DNA of 64,000 bases. Origin: Phaseolus vulgaris. Lineage: Eukaryota > Streptophyta > Magnoliopsida > Fabales > Fabaceae. Both the position numbers and the translations under genes were made by a program. Below the pieces are notes generated by a model. The model did not search any database. It was not told the origin of the DNA and saw nothing but the letters and a program-made list of their open reading frames with translations. Of this stretch, positions 26,555 through 36,722 are shown piece after piece. Numbering within the stretch: the stretch's first letter is position 1; each line of letters opens with the position of its first letter. The stretch covers positions 20,666,716 to 20,730,715 of the forward strand of contig NC_023759.2 in NCBI RefSeq assembly GCF_000499845.2, read 5' to 3'.

Positions 26555-27655
26555 ATGGATTCCACTCCTCCATCATCAAAATGGATTAAAACCAGAGTTG
26601 TAAGATCAAGAGGACGTCTTGAAGTCTGGTTTTCAAGAGACAATGAATTGATTGAGAAATATCGCTTTGAAACAAGTAGAAAAGTGATAAACAATCCAAA
26701 AATTGTATCTTTTAGATGGTTGAAGAGTCAAAAGCTGGATGATGTGAGAAGGCTTCTCAAAGAACAACTACTGAATAGGTTCTTAGAGATGAAAGGGAAC
26801 ATCTATCCGGATCTTATTCGAGTTTTCTACACCAATTTAAAGTTTGAAGATAACAATTTTGTCTCCCATGTCAAGGGTGTCGATATGGAGATCACTCATG
26901 AAGTGTGGGCTGCTGTGACTGGCCTAAAGTATGATGGCTTGAGAATCAACAAAGGGAACATTGGTGTGGTGGAAGATGTCAACAAAATTCAATATTACAA
27001 AAGCTGTTTGAAGAATCCTCATGCTCAAGTAAGAACTTGTTCGGTTGGAGGGTTGAAATTGAATGAAATATTGTTGGCTCTCATTGTCACTTGGATTCTA
27101 ACACCAAGAGGGAGAAACCATTCTTTTCTAATTGAGGAAGATCTTGTCTACATATACTGCATAATGAGCAAAGTCAAGATTAATTGGATCCATATCATCA
27201 AGGAACACATGCAAAAGCCTATGAGGTTAAGTGATTATCATTATCCTTATGCTATCTTGATTTCTATATTCTTAAACTATTTTGAAGTGAATCTTGAGGA
27301 TGAAACATCTGAGTTGGTGAAATCAACACATGAAGTGAACAATGGTTCACTAAGCAAGATGGGTTTTACCAAGATCAATGGAAGATGGGTAAGTAAGGAT
27401 GGTGAACATGGTGGTTCCTCAAGTGGTTTTCATGTTGAACATGGTGAAGAAGATCAAGAAGCTGCTGAAGGTGCTGATATGGATGTTCCAGATGAAGAAC
27501 AACCTGCTATTGACTTAGGTGTTGGAACAAGTGTTGGACATCAAGGAAATATGACTCCTTCAATGTCTTCCTTTGAGAGTTACATGGTCAATAGGCTATA
27601 TAGCTTTGCTAAAAACCAAATGAATCTTCATGATCTTTGTGTTACAAATTTTTAG
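26555..27655 (+). CDS. Element ORF2, 'putative plant transposon protein' type
   Basis: 366 codons from ATG 26555 to TAG 27653-27655, placed where pol would normally lie. The core (residues about 70-200) contains FYTNLKFEDNNFVSHVKGV and EVWAAVTGLKYDG, hallmarks of the large plant family annotated as putative plant transposon protein; its function is unknown. The C-terminal third is acidic (EDQEAAEGADMDVPDEEQ). Past the stop the same frame would give a short coiled-coil-like stretch, and the +1 frame (27630-27911) carries a strongly hydrophobic segment of about 20 residues near its end. This hints at a longer ancestral product with a membrane tail. The in-frame ATG 39 codons upstream adds a poor-looking leader and was not chosen. 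Confidence 0.7.
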   Translation: MDSTPPSSKWIKTRVVRSRGRLEVWFSRDNELIEKYRFETSRKVINNPKIVSFRWLKSQKLDDVRRLLKEQLLNRFLEMKGNIYPDLIRVFYTNLKFEDNNFVSHVKGVDMEITHEVWAAVTGLKYDGLRINKGNIGVVEDVNKIQYYKSCLKNPHAQVRTCSVGGLKLNEILLALIVTWILTPRGRNHSFLIEEDLVYIYCIMSKVKINWIHIIKEHMQKPMRLSDYHYPYAILISIFLNYFEVNLEDETSELVKSTHEVNNGSLSKMGFTKINGRWVSKDGEHGGSSSGFHVEHGEEDQEAAEGADMDVPDEEQPAIDLGVGTSVGHQGNMTPSMSSFESYMVNRLYSFAKNQMNLHDLCVTNF

Positions 27656-27911
27656 AACTTTGACAATAGATTTCAAAGCATGGATACACGTTTTCAGACC
27701 CTTGATGAACAGATTGAAGTTGTTCAGAATTAGATTTTTGAGTTGCAGTATGGAAAAGAAGATTGAAGAAAAACAATCGGTTGATATCATGAAACAACCG
27801 ATTGTGAAGCTTGGAAGACAAGTCTTTGTTGTTCTTTCTATGTTTGTATTGCTTTACTTTGGACTATTCTGTTTTCATCTCTTCCTAAAGTCTATTTGTG
27901 AAGACAAATAA
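27630..27911 (+). pseudogene. Hydrophobic C-terminal segment in the +1 frame after ORF2
   Basis: A 93-codon frame overlapping the end of ORF2. Residues about 64-85 (VVLSMFVLLYFGLFCFHLF) form a plausible transmembrane helix followed by a short polar tail and TAA. It may be the broken continuation of ORF2, resembling the coiled-coil plus membrane-anchor layout reported for envelope-like ORFs of Sireviruses. That reading is inference; no independent start or splice signal was found. Confidence 0.35.
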
Positions 27912-28170
27912 GGGGAGAATATGGTTTTTGTGTTGTCCTACAAAATGTTATAACTATGCTATATCTCTGTTTTAAGTTTCTGTTGCATTATTGGTTTGTA
28001 TGTCTGTTTTGGTTGGTTTTTCTGCTTTTGGATTTATGCAGAAAACTAGTTGATGTATGATCATAACCTTCTATGAGAGATGCTCTGGATTGCATAACTT
28101 TTTGTTTTGCAGGTGCTGTTTCAGATTCAATCAAGATCAACACAACCAACTATGGATTTGTCTTCATCAA

Positions 28171-28182
28171 ATAGGGGGAGAT
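28171..28182 (+). other. Polypurine tract
   Basis: atagggggagat lies directly before the 3' LTR at 28183, as expected for plus-strand priming. Confidence 0.85.
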
Positions 28183-29276
28183 TGTTGATCAATAGTGATC
28201 AAGTGCTTTGAAGAATCTAAATCCAAGGTGTTTGATGAAAGGCAGGTGTTGTTGTTGTGTTTGGGTGGGATCTGGGTATAATAGAAAGTGATCCACTCCT
28301 TTGTTGAATCTAAAACTGATGTGATTTAAAACCTTTTTGAAATCAAGTGTTTTTCCCATTCAGTGAAAAACAACCTGTTGTTTTGTTGAATCAACCGGTT
28401 GTTTTGCTCTTAGGAGTTTTGAAAAGGTTGAAAACTGTTTTAGTTTGGTTGACTTAACTCTCAAGCCAAACAATCGATTGTTTCGTGGTTTCAACCAATT
28501 GTTTCTTTGAAAATCCTAACAGAATTTAGTTTTGAATGGTGAATCTGCTTTAAATGTTTTTCAACTGAATACGCTCCTTCTTTAATTACTTTGATCAATC
28601 TTTGGAAAATATAAATGGTTTGTTTATGTTTTCAAACAAGTAAGAAACAGTTTTGAGAAATTCAGTTTGAGATATTTGATTATAAGATTTCAAGATTCAC
28701 ATCAAACTTTGGGTTTTCAAAGAGAGTGGAATAGGATTGCAATTGTATTCAATTAAGATTGTACTGTGATCATGTGTAATCCTTTCTAACCTACTATATT
28801 TCTAGTGTTGTGTTGCCAAGGAGTATTGTGTGTTCTTAAGGTGTTCAAGATCAATACTCTTGGTGTGTTTTGCCAAAGGTAGTGTGTTTCTTGAAGGGTT
28901 CAAGGTCACTACTATGGTAATTTGTGTTTTGTAATCTGGTTTGATTGCTTAGTGGATTACCCAGTGGTATTCTGGGGACTGGATGTAGCTCTTGGCTTAA
29001 GAGTGAATCAGTATAAACTGTTGGTGTATTTCTCTCTTACCCTGAACTCATTTAAATATTATTTTAAGCTTTGCTGATATAAATAACCGATTGTTTTGAA
29101 GAAACAACCGATTATTTTTTTGTTGCTTTGCTGTTTTATTGCTTAAATTCTTGGCTAACTTGATTCCTGTTCTGGATTCACACAACGAATTTTGTTAAAC
29201 CTGAAAAAGTTTTCAAAAATCCCTCGTAAACAATTTACCCCCCCCCCCCTCTCGTTTAAGGCTATATATTCTAGCA
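28183..29276 (+). repeat. 3' LTR of the gag-plus-ORF2 element
   Basis: A 1094-bp copy of the 22887-23975 LTR. It differs by scattered substitutions and a longer poly-C run near 29238. It ends tctagca, against tctaaca in the 5' LTR. Confidence 0.92.
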
Positions 29277-29629
29277 TAGATGTGGTCAGATGACCCCAAG
29301 TCGTCTCCTAACGAATCCAATAGTGATTCAGTTAACCGAATTCAAAATCTATTTGCAAGCAATGAAAAGTTAGTAATAACAATAATAATAAAAAGGGGGT
29401 TAAGATAGTTATGTAGAAAATATAAAAGAGATGGAAATCGCAAATAAAAAGCGGTTGATCCCCAAGTTTTTCCACCATTGAATTCTTCATAGGTTCTCTA
29501 AAGATTAATCTTTTCTCAATCCTCCAATAGAGCTAAACCAGATTGAACATGCACAGATAATCTATTTCTCAAACTAAGTATGCCTAGATAATTGGGAGCT
29601 TATTACATTTAATTGAATTTTCTAGACCA
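29277..29629. repeat. Unidentified repeat remnant
   Basis: The segment between the younger LTR element and the plus-strand copia relic. It has no open frame. The style (caagtcgtctcctaacgaa) resembles untranslated leader sequence of plant LTR elements, but no family can be named. Confidence 0.25.
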
Positions 29630-29998
29630 CACACATTATTCATGCAGTAAGTAGATTGAGTAAACATACTCAATGTCCTAATTAGGATAACTGGGATGCA
29701 CTTACAAGACTCATGGAATACATAAAAGGTGTCATTGTATACTTGTGCTAGAAGGGTATAATGATGCTAACTGGATCTCTAATTCAAATGAAACAAAATC
29801 TACTAATAGTTATGTGTTTACACTTGGGGGTGATGTAATTACATAAAGATCAGTCTGGCAAACAATTATTGTAAGATCAATAATGGAATCTGAGTTTGTT
29901 GCTCTCGAAATGGATGGAAATGAAGCTGAGTGGTTGAAAATTTTCTTAGCACATATTCTATTAGGAATGAAATCAACCATATTTGTATCAATGCATTA
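29630..29998 (+). pseudogene. Ty1/copia RNase H relic, plus orientation
   Basis: The nucleotide sequence parallels the minus-strand relic at 22255-22886, including the region encoding MESEFVALEMDGNEAEWL (29883 onward) and the flanking MKSTIFVSMHY. Several stops and shifts interrupt it. It stops at 29998, where a CACTA terminus begins. The family resumes at 35859 after a gap equal to about 500 bases of the related copy. Confidence 0.75.
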
Positions 29999-30310
29999 CA
30001 CTACAAGAAATTTAATATTTACATATCGATTATTACATATGGATTCAAATCCGTATGTAAATTGAGCATTACATACAGATCTTGATCCATATGTAAAGTA
30101 AGCATTACATACAGATTTTTACATACGGATTTGGATACATATGTAAAGTCAGCGTTACATACGAATTTTTACATACGGATCTGGATCCGTATGTAAAGTG
30201 AGCATTACATACGAATTTGGATCCATACGTAAAGTCAACGTTACATACGGATTTGGATTCGTATCTAAAGTGAGCATTACATACGGATTTTTACATACAG
30301 ATTTGAATTA
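29999..30310 (+). repeat. CACTA left terminus with subterminal inverted motifs
   Basis: About six hairpin-forming units of the form ttacatacggat-tggatccgtatgtaa spaced 40-60 bases apart. These are typical transposase-binding subterminal repeats of CACTA elements. Confidence 0.75.
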
Positions 30311-30319
30311 AATATTTTT

Positions 30320-30592
30320 AATAATTGTAATAATAATAATATTGATATTAGTCATAATATTAATATTAATATTAATAATTATATAATATTATTAGTAATA
30401 ATAATATTAATATTATTAATATTAATAATATAATAATATTTACAATATTTAATAATATTTTTAATAGTAATAATATAAATTATATTATTAATATTATTAA
30501 TATTATTAATATTATTAATATTATTAATATTATTAATATTAATATTAATAATATTAATAATATTAATATTAATAATATTAATAATCTATACC
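30320..30592. repeat. Low-complexity AAT/ATT tract
   Basis: A nearly pure A/T region of short aat and att words. It is simple sequence with no coding potential. Confidence 0.8.
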
Positions 30593-31020
30593 ATATATAT
30601 AATGGGGATTCCCTATAATTGTTTTTGATATATATATATATATAACTGTTTTTGATATATATAAAAAAGTTAATTTTTTTTTAGTTATTTTGGAAATATT
30701 GAAACAGTTATCAGAATGGAGTTTTTGAACGTAAAACAATTTTGAATTTAGTTTTTTGAAATATATCTTTATTTCTTCAATTTTCACTCACAATTTCTTT
30801 TCAATTTGAATTTATATTTGGAATTTTTATTATCATTTTTCTCTCCTCCCTCTTTCTCACTTTATCTCTTTTGTTCATATCACTTCCATTAGATAAAAAG
30901 ATTCATTCTTCAAGATAAGAGTAAGAAGAAGAGCATGCATCACACGTTAGTCTCTATAAGTGAGTTTTCTACTCTGCTTTTCATTTTCGTACATCGAAGG
31001 CGGAATACAGAGAATTCAGA

Positions 31021-31400
31021 TTGCACAGGTACAAAGTTATCTTGACACCATTGTTGATGTGGGCATCAACGGGGAGGATGAATGCGAATATGACATTCTT
31101 GCGGAGAGAGGAAAGGGGTTAGAAAATAAATATTTTCTAAAGGTTTGTTATGAAGTTTCTCATCTTATTCTTTTTCTTTTCATTATTATATTTCTCTTTC
31201 TTTAGTTTTATGTTAGTAACAACAAATCAAAATTAGTGATTCACTATAATGATGACGTAATTTCTTTAAGGTACAAAGTTAACTTGGCATCATTGTTGAT
31301 GTGGGCATTGACGGGGAGGATGAATGCGTTCTGAACATTGTTGCGGAGAAGAGGAAAAGGATTGGAAAATAAATATTTTTCTTAAGGTTTGTTATAGAGT
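31021..31400 (+). repeat. Two diverged direct copies of a segment of about 130 bp
   Basis: Copy one (about 31028-31150) and copy two (about 31270-31390) share gtacaaagtt, cattgttgatgtgggcat, acggggaggatgaatgcg and aataaatattttt, and both are followed by a similar T-rich tail. The open frame in copy one (30960-31205) is broken in copy two, so coding use is doubtful. Confidence 0.6.
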
Positions 31401-31620
31401 TTCTCATCTTATTATTCTTTTTTTTTTCTTTTCATTATTATATTTCTCTTTTTTAGTTTTATGTTAGTAAGAACAAATCAAAATTAGTTATGTTTATTGT
31501 GTTATAAATTTAAATTTTTTTAATATATTTTTGACTGTAACTTAATTATTAAAATAGTAGGTTGAAACTCATAAATGATGAGAGAAAATGTTTCTATCTT
31601 ATTTTTACTTAACAATATTT

Positions 31621-31908
31621 GATATTTAAAAGATATGAATACATATAATAATATACAATATAGTAATAATATTATTAATATTAATAATATTTGATATTTA
31701 AAAGATATGAATACACATAATAATATACAATATAGTAATAATATTATTAATATTAATAATATTTGATATTTAAAAGATATGAATACACATAATAATATAC
31801 AATATAGTAATAATATTATTAATATTAATAATATTTGATATTTAAAAGATATGAATACACATAATAATATACAATATAGTAATAATATTATTAATATTAA
31901 TAATAATA
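31621..31908 (+). repeat. 72-bp tandem repeat, four copies
   Basis: gatatttaaaagatatgaat recurs at 31621, 31693, 31765 and 31837, exactly 72 bp apart. Units are nearly identical, so the array expanded recently. Confidence 0.93.
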
Positions 31909-32087
31909 ATAATAAATATAATAAAAATTATAATATGACAAAAGAATTTGTCTGGTGTAGTGGTTAAATCTTTTTTGGTAACTAAAGGGACTTGGATTCG
32001 AGTAAAACATAAAACATGCTTAATGGGTGGACACGTTGAAAACAGGCTCTAGACTTACATTAGCTTCATTTTCCTTACCTGAAGGAC

Positions 32088-32240
32088 AAATGTAATACAA
32101 AGAAAAACATGACCAAGATAAAAAGCTATATGGGGTACATAAAAAACAACACCATTTCCATCAACAGTGAGTGAAAGACCTTTCATAGCCTCCACCTCCT
32201 CTTCAGGCAAGAATCTCCTCAAGATTCCATAGGAAAAACT
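32088..32240 (-). pseudogene. Possible captured host exon inside the CACTA segment
   Basis: On the minus strand an open stretch (LRRFLPEEEVEAMKGLSL ... YVPHIAFYLGHV) is bounded by a plausible acceptor (ttgacatcag) and a good donor (cttcag|gtaagg). Codon use looks gene-like and distinct from its AT-rich surroundings. I do not recognise the family. CACTA elements often carry host gene pieces, so capture is the leading reading; a chance frame is the alternative. Confidence 0.4.
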
Positions 32241-32246
32241 GATGTC

Positions 32247-35200
32247 AACCAATGAAATAGCAAGTTAAACAATTTTGAAAATGTGCACATAAGTCCATTA
32301 GTGATTGCATGCATAATCAGAACACAAATTATAATGTGTTAACAATGCTTCGTAGTTTTTTTTCTTTCTTTGGTCTTTTACAGTTAATTTGTTAGTTGTG
32401 TGAGTTGGTGAAGACATCCTATACGATTGATATGAAGCTTCTTGTAATTGTAATTGATCCCAGTGAATAATATACAAAGTTCATTTTTACTCGTGTTCAT
32501 TCTTTTTTTTCTAAAACTCTAGAATTTTCACAAGATAAAAAAATGTCAATTTCAATGTTTGATTTCTTAAGATTATATATAGTTATTTAAAGCAATATGT
32601 AAACACCACATGCGTAAATCAGGGATTATAGTAAGGTTCTCACAAAGGGGTGAAGATTGGTTTCCCAATTTCAAGAAGCTAAGTAACATAGTTCTCCATG
32701 GAAGTGAGAAGTGATCTTTGCTTTATTATTTCGGTATAACCCTGCATATTATATGAGAAAAAACCTTTCAGATCAGAAAAATAATGAATGATTAATGGTT
32801 CATATAATCAACAAGAAAAATAAACGGGGAAAACATGAAAGAATATTGACTCACAACAGCCTTCTGAATTTTTAATTACACTTATCACTTGATTAAGAAT
32901 CTTATCTTGTCACCAAATAAATATATATATATATATATATATATATTGTGTTACAGTAACATTTATTTGGACTATCATAACCTTTAAGTTGTAAAAGAAG
33001 AGATGTGTACTACCATATAAAATTATGATGAGAACCCCATGTAGTATAGTTAGATGGCAGCAGAGGCTTGCATACGTTAGCAATGACACAACTGAGTTCA
33101 TTAAATAAATGAAAGTATGCAGCTGCATAATTGGTGAAATTGTTTCAATTATTTTCAAAATATAAGATGAGCATTTAAAATAATCAAATTTCAATTACTT
33201 TAAGGTAGTAGCTAATTTCCCCACAAGAATACAAGGATCAATTTAAAGAGATGCATATATTTGACACAAAAATAGACTTAGTTTAAAGTTCTTCTTTAAA
33301 CTGTAGTTCATACAAGATATTGATCCACTCACCTACACAACATATTCATATACATATACATGACCTCAAAAATTGTGAGAAGCTTTTCCAATACTTAACT
33401 TCGTGTGAAATTGCTCAATCATTTCATTCTCCTGGTGAGATTACAAGAGTGGAGAAAAGGAAATATAAAGCAAGAAAACAATTAACTTGATGATGAAGAA
33501 AGCATGTCACGAAGAGCATTACAAAGCATCAGTCTGAAAATACTTCCTAATGCTTTGGTATGGCAAAAAAATATTCCACATGTCTTCAATATCTGACAAG
33601 CCAAAAAGATAACTCGAAAAAAATATAAAACCTAGCTCCTAGCATTTATTATCATATTCATCAACTAGCCAGTTATTCTTAATATTAAAATAATAATTAT
33701 GAAAAAATAACATACTGGATTTTTTAAAAGATTTTGGACACATAATCAAGGATAACTCATTATCAGTTCTTTGACAAAATAATCCAACCACAAGTAGGAT
33801 GGTGCAAAAGTTCAAAGTTCAATTGTACGAGTTTAAAAAACAAAAGAAATTAAATCAATCACTGACTTGTGCTAAAGTTATGATATGGATGATCTTCATC
33901 ACTGAGATGCTTCTGAAGCTTTATAGATTGTAATGTTTCAGGGGGAAGGGGGAGACCAAGAGAGATTAGGAACATTTATCCATAAGAGGATTAAAAACAC
34001 AATTAGAAAACAAGCTCACTCATACATCCTAACCATGAGAAAATCGAAGGAAAAATAAGAAGAATGAACCGCAGAAGAACGAAGAAGAAGACGACGACTA
34101 CCGTGAACTTGAGTAGCACATGAATTGGAAGAAGGAATCGAAGAAGAACCAAACCATGGAAGCATTTGAAGAAGATTATCAATGTGTGGGCGAATTTGGG
34201 AGTAGTTTTGGAGTTCAAAGGGATTTGAGATTTGAAATTTGGAATTTGGAATACGCTTTGGAAGATGAAATTTGGGATTAAGGTTTTGTTTGGATTAGAG
34301 GGGGTGGGGGAGTGGAAAATTGAGGGTGTGAGAGAGTGGAAGTGTGAAGAAAGTTTAGGTTGTTTGGATTGGGGTATGTTAGAGTGGATGTGTGAGGAAA
34401 GTTTATTCAAATTGGTGAATGATATGATGGTTGTAAAGGATATTCTAATTATTTTTAATGGTATAAATTGTAAGATTACAAATTTATCCTTGTGTATAAA
34501 AAAATAATTTTTTTGTACATTTTAGTTAATTAAAATAATGTAAAATTTTAATTATAAATAAAAGAATATAAAATTAAAATAATAATTATTAATAATATTA
34601 TTATTTAATACATTTATTTAATTATTATTAATTTATTTAATTTATATTTATTATCATTATTTTTAAAAAATTATTTTAATTAACATTATTATTTTATAAA
34701 TTAATTTTACATATTATTTTTATTTTAATATTTAAACATTTATATTATTAATATTAATAAAAAATTTACTATTATAAATATATAAATATTTATAATATTA
34801 TTATTTATTTTATTATTATATTATATAATTATATTATATTATTATAAAGCCTAAAATTTCAAATCATGTATTTTATTAATTCTGATTAATAAAGAAAAAA
34901 TAGATGTACAATGTATAATTAATTCATAAAAAAATTTATAAAAGAAATGAGGGCACATACGTCATTACCACATTCTTAGGTGACTTTTTTTTTTTCTCCC
35001 TTTTCTTTCTCTGCACTTGTGAGAAGGAACCTTCACCTTTCAGTCATCTACCGGAAGGTGTTTAAAATTTCTAGAATAGTAGTTAATATTTTTTTAATAG
35101 AAGAAATTACACACTTTTATCTACAATTTTTTTTTTAACTTTAATAGCAGTTTTAGTAATATTTTATATTTTAATTATATTTTATATTTTGTATTCACAG

Positions 35201-35290
35201 AACATGTATTTTTAGTAATGATGATTTAGTTTTTTGTTTACATTTATAATCTATCATTCATCTTCATTACTAATTAATTTTTAAATCTCT
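32247..35290. other. AT-rich interior of the CACTA segment
   Basis: No transposase and no long frame. It contains an (AT)n microsatellite near 32919-32946. A minus-strand short exon-like piece near 32750-32680 (acceptor tatgcag, then GYTEIIKQRSLLTSMENY and a stop) could be another captured fragment. A low-complexity Ser/Pro/Phe minus frame (34410-34003) is not considered a gene. From 34520 to 34860 the sequence is almost entirely A and T. Confidence 0.4.
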
Positions 35291-35312
35291 TTATCATGTC
35301 ACATTCAACCTA

Positions 35313-35368
35313 TTTATTATTATTATTATTACTATTACTATTATCATTATTATTATTATTATTATTAA
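35313..35368. repeat. (ATT)n microsatellite
   Basis: Imperfect tandem tat/att trinucleotides directly before the right subterminal repeats. Confidence 0.85.
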
Positions 35369-35374
35369 ACAATT

Positions 35375-35858
35375 ATATTTAGCGACCGAAAAAAAATCGG
35401 TGGCTAAAAAATAAACATATTTGACGAACCGATTCGGTGACAGAAATAAACAATTATATTTAGCAACCGAAAGAAAATCGGTGGCTAAAAAATAAACATT
35501 TTCGGTGGCTAATTCGGTGACAAAAATAAGCAATTACATTTAGCGACTGAAAGAAGATCAGTGGCTAAAAAATAAACATTTTCAGTCGCTAATTCGGTGA
35601 AAAAAAATAAGCAATTACATTTAGTGACCAAAAGAAAATCGGTGGCTAAAAAATAAACATTTTCAGTCGTTAATTCGGTCGCAGATATACTTTTCCCAAT
35701 TTGTCACTCTCATGTTCAGTCGCTGATTCGGTCGCCAAACTAACTAATCAGTAACAATTCATTCGGTCGCTATTTCGGTTGCAGATTTGAGACTGGGGAT
35801 ATTTAGTGGCGATTTCGGTCGCTGAATTCGGTGACTAAATGGTCATTTTCTTGTAGTG
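35375..35858 (-). repeat. CACTA right terminus with subterminal repeats
   Basis: At least four units of the form caattatatttagcgaccgaa followed by tcggtggctaaaaaataaac and a related gtcgctaattcggt motif. It ends ttttcttgtagtg. The motif family is unlike that at the left terminus. Confidence 0.75.
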
Positions 35859-36002
35859 TGATGAAATCATCTATATAAGTATCAAGTGGGTCACTTGCAT
35901 GAGAAATTCGCAACATCACTATAACACTCATGAATATCGGGCGCAAGATCTCTATATAAGTATCAGTTGTTTTCTGTATTGTCAGTCATAAGTCCTACGA
36001 TT
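35859..36002 (+). mobile_element. Copia 3' fragment resuming after the CACTA segment
   Basis: tgatgaaatc at 35859, then caagtgggtcacttgcatgaga and cactcatgaatatcgggc, correspond in inverted orientation to 21891-21790. This shows that the CACTA segment sits inside a plus-strand copy of the same copia family. Similarity fades by about 35950. Confidence 0.65.
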
Positions 36003-36156
36003 GTAGTAAAAGTAGGCTGAAAACACGAACAAAAATGATTTCTTGAGGCATGAGTGATCACTGTCTATAAAGACTTATTTGTGGTGTATTGCGCAAGTCC
36101 CCTAGGACACAACAAAAACTTCTCGAATAATACCAAGGATATCAAAACGAACAAGC
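36003..36156 (-). repeat. Copia LTR fragment, left part
   Basis: Similar to 20862-21020 in the same orientation: tgtagtaaa, aaaacacgaac, gtgatcactgtct and gcgcaagtccc are shared. It is split at 36156 by the element at 36157-38611 and resumes at 38612. Confidence 0.65.
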
Positions 36157-36426
36157 TGTTGGGTATGAAGCCATGACCAATTAGGTTGGTTGACTAGACA
36201 CCATGTTTAGTGAGTGGGCTTAATCATTGTGTCCCTTTTATAATCTTTAGTTAAAGAGATCATTGTACTTGTAATTGGTGTGCAACAGGACATAATGAAA
36301 ACTTAATAGCTGCCTGTGTGGATGTAGGTTGCAGTTGGTGACCGAACCACATTAAATCTTGTGTTGTTTATTTTCTACAGTTGATTCGTAATTGTGTGTT
36401 GCTTTCGCGTGCGTTTTTTCCCATCA
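36157..36426 (+). repeat. 5' LTR of the short copia-derived element
   Basis: 270 bp, TG...CA, nearly identical to 38341-38611. Confidence 0.9.
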
Positions 36427-36506
36427 AGTGGCATCACAGCTTGGTTCGTTTACACACTAGAGATTAAATCAGTAGAAATTAATCGACGAGACGTGAAAAT
36501 TGTGAC

Positions 36507-36722
36507 AAAGCTAGGGTTTCGCAGGAGCGACATTAGCGTCCCAAAGCTAGGGTTTCGCAGAAGCAGCAACAACATCCCAAAGCTAGGGTTTCGCAGGGGT
36601 TGCAATAGCATCCCAAAGCTAGGGTTTCGCAAAAGCGATAACAACGTCCCAAAGCTAGGGTTTCGCAGGGGTTGCAACGACGTCCCAAAGTTAGGGTTTC
36701 ACAGTGGCCCAGGATTCGCGAC
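36507..36722 (+). repeat. 36-bp tandem repeat with telo-box-like core, six copies
   Basis: aaagctagggtttcgca recurs at 36507, 36543, 36579, 36615, 36651 and 36687 (the last with ttaggg). In the plus frame of 36394-37098 each unit encodes 12 residues around PKLGFRR. The ctagggttt core matches the plant telo-box (AAACCCTA) in reverse. Confidence 0.92.

Larger units (their letters stand above)
22887..29276 (+). mobile_element. Non-autonomous LTR retrotransposon with gag and a second ORF but no pol
   Basis: A full-length 6.39 kb element: LTRs at 22887-23975 and 28183-29276, primer site at 23978-23989, polypurine tract at 28171-28182, and flanking repeats tatat (22882-22886) and tagat (29277-29281), one mismatch apart. 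The internal region encodes a gag with zinc knuckles, then an unrelated ORF of the 'putative plant transposon protein' kind. Protease, integrase and reverse transcriptase are absent. The LTRs differ at only a small share of positions, so insertion is fairly recent. Mobilisation must use another element's enzymes. A third LTR of this family stands alone at 62264-63343. The gag type and initiator-tRNA-Met primer site suggest a copia/Sirevirus-related origin (inference). Confidence 0.88.
29999..35858. mobile_element. CACTA-type transposon segment, composite
   Basis: It begins CACTACAAGAAATTT (29999) and ends TTTTCTTGTAGTG (35858), the terminal inverted repeats of plant CACTA (En/Spm) elements. 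Subterminal repeats are dense at both ends, but the left set (30015-30300, acatacggat/atccgtatgt) and the right set (35375-35850, tttagcgaccgaaa/cggtggctaa) belong to different families. No transposase frame remains; the interior is AT-rich with tandem repeats and short gene-like pieces. The flanks are two parts of one copia copy. Either one chimeric element or two neighbouring elements with lost inner ends would explain it. Confidence 0.65.

Noticed and set aside
30320..30592. Possible palindromic regulatory structure
   Set aside because: It is simple A/T sequence in which apparent inverted repeats are expected by chance.
34003..34410. 135-codon minus-strand frame in the CACTA interior
   Set aside because: Ser/Pro repeats then a run of hydrophobic residues from simple GAA/TTC-rich DNA; no homologue recognised.
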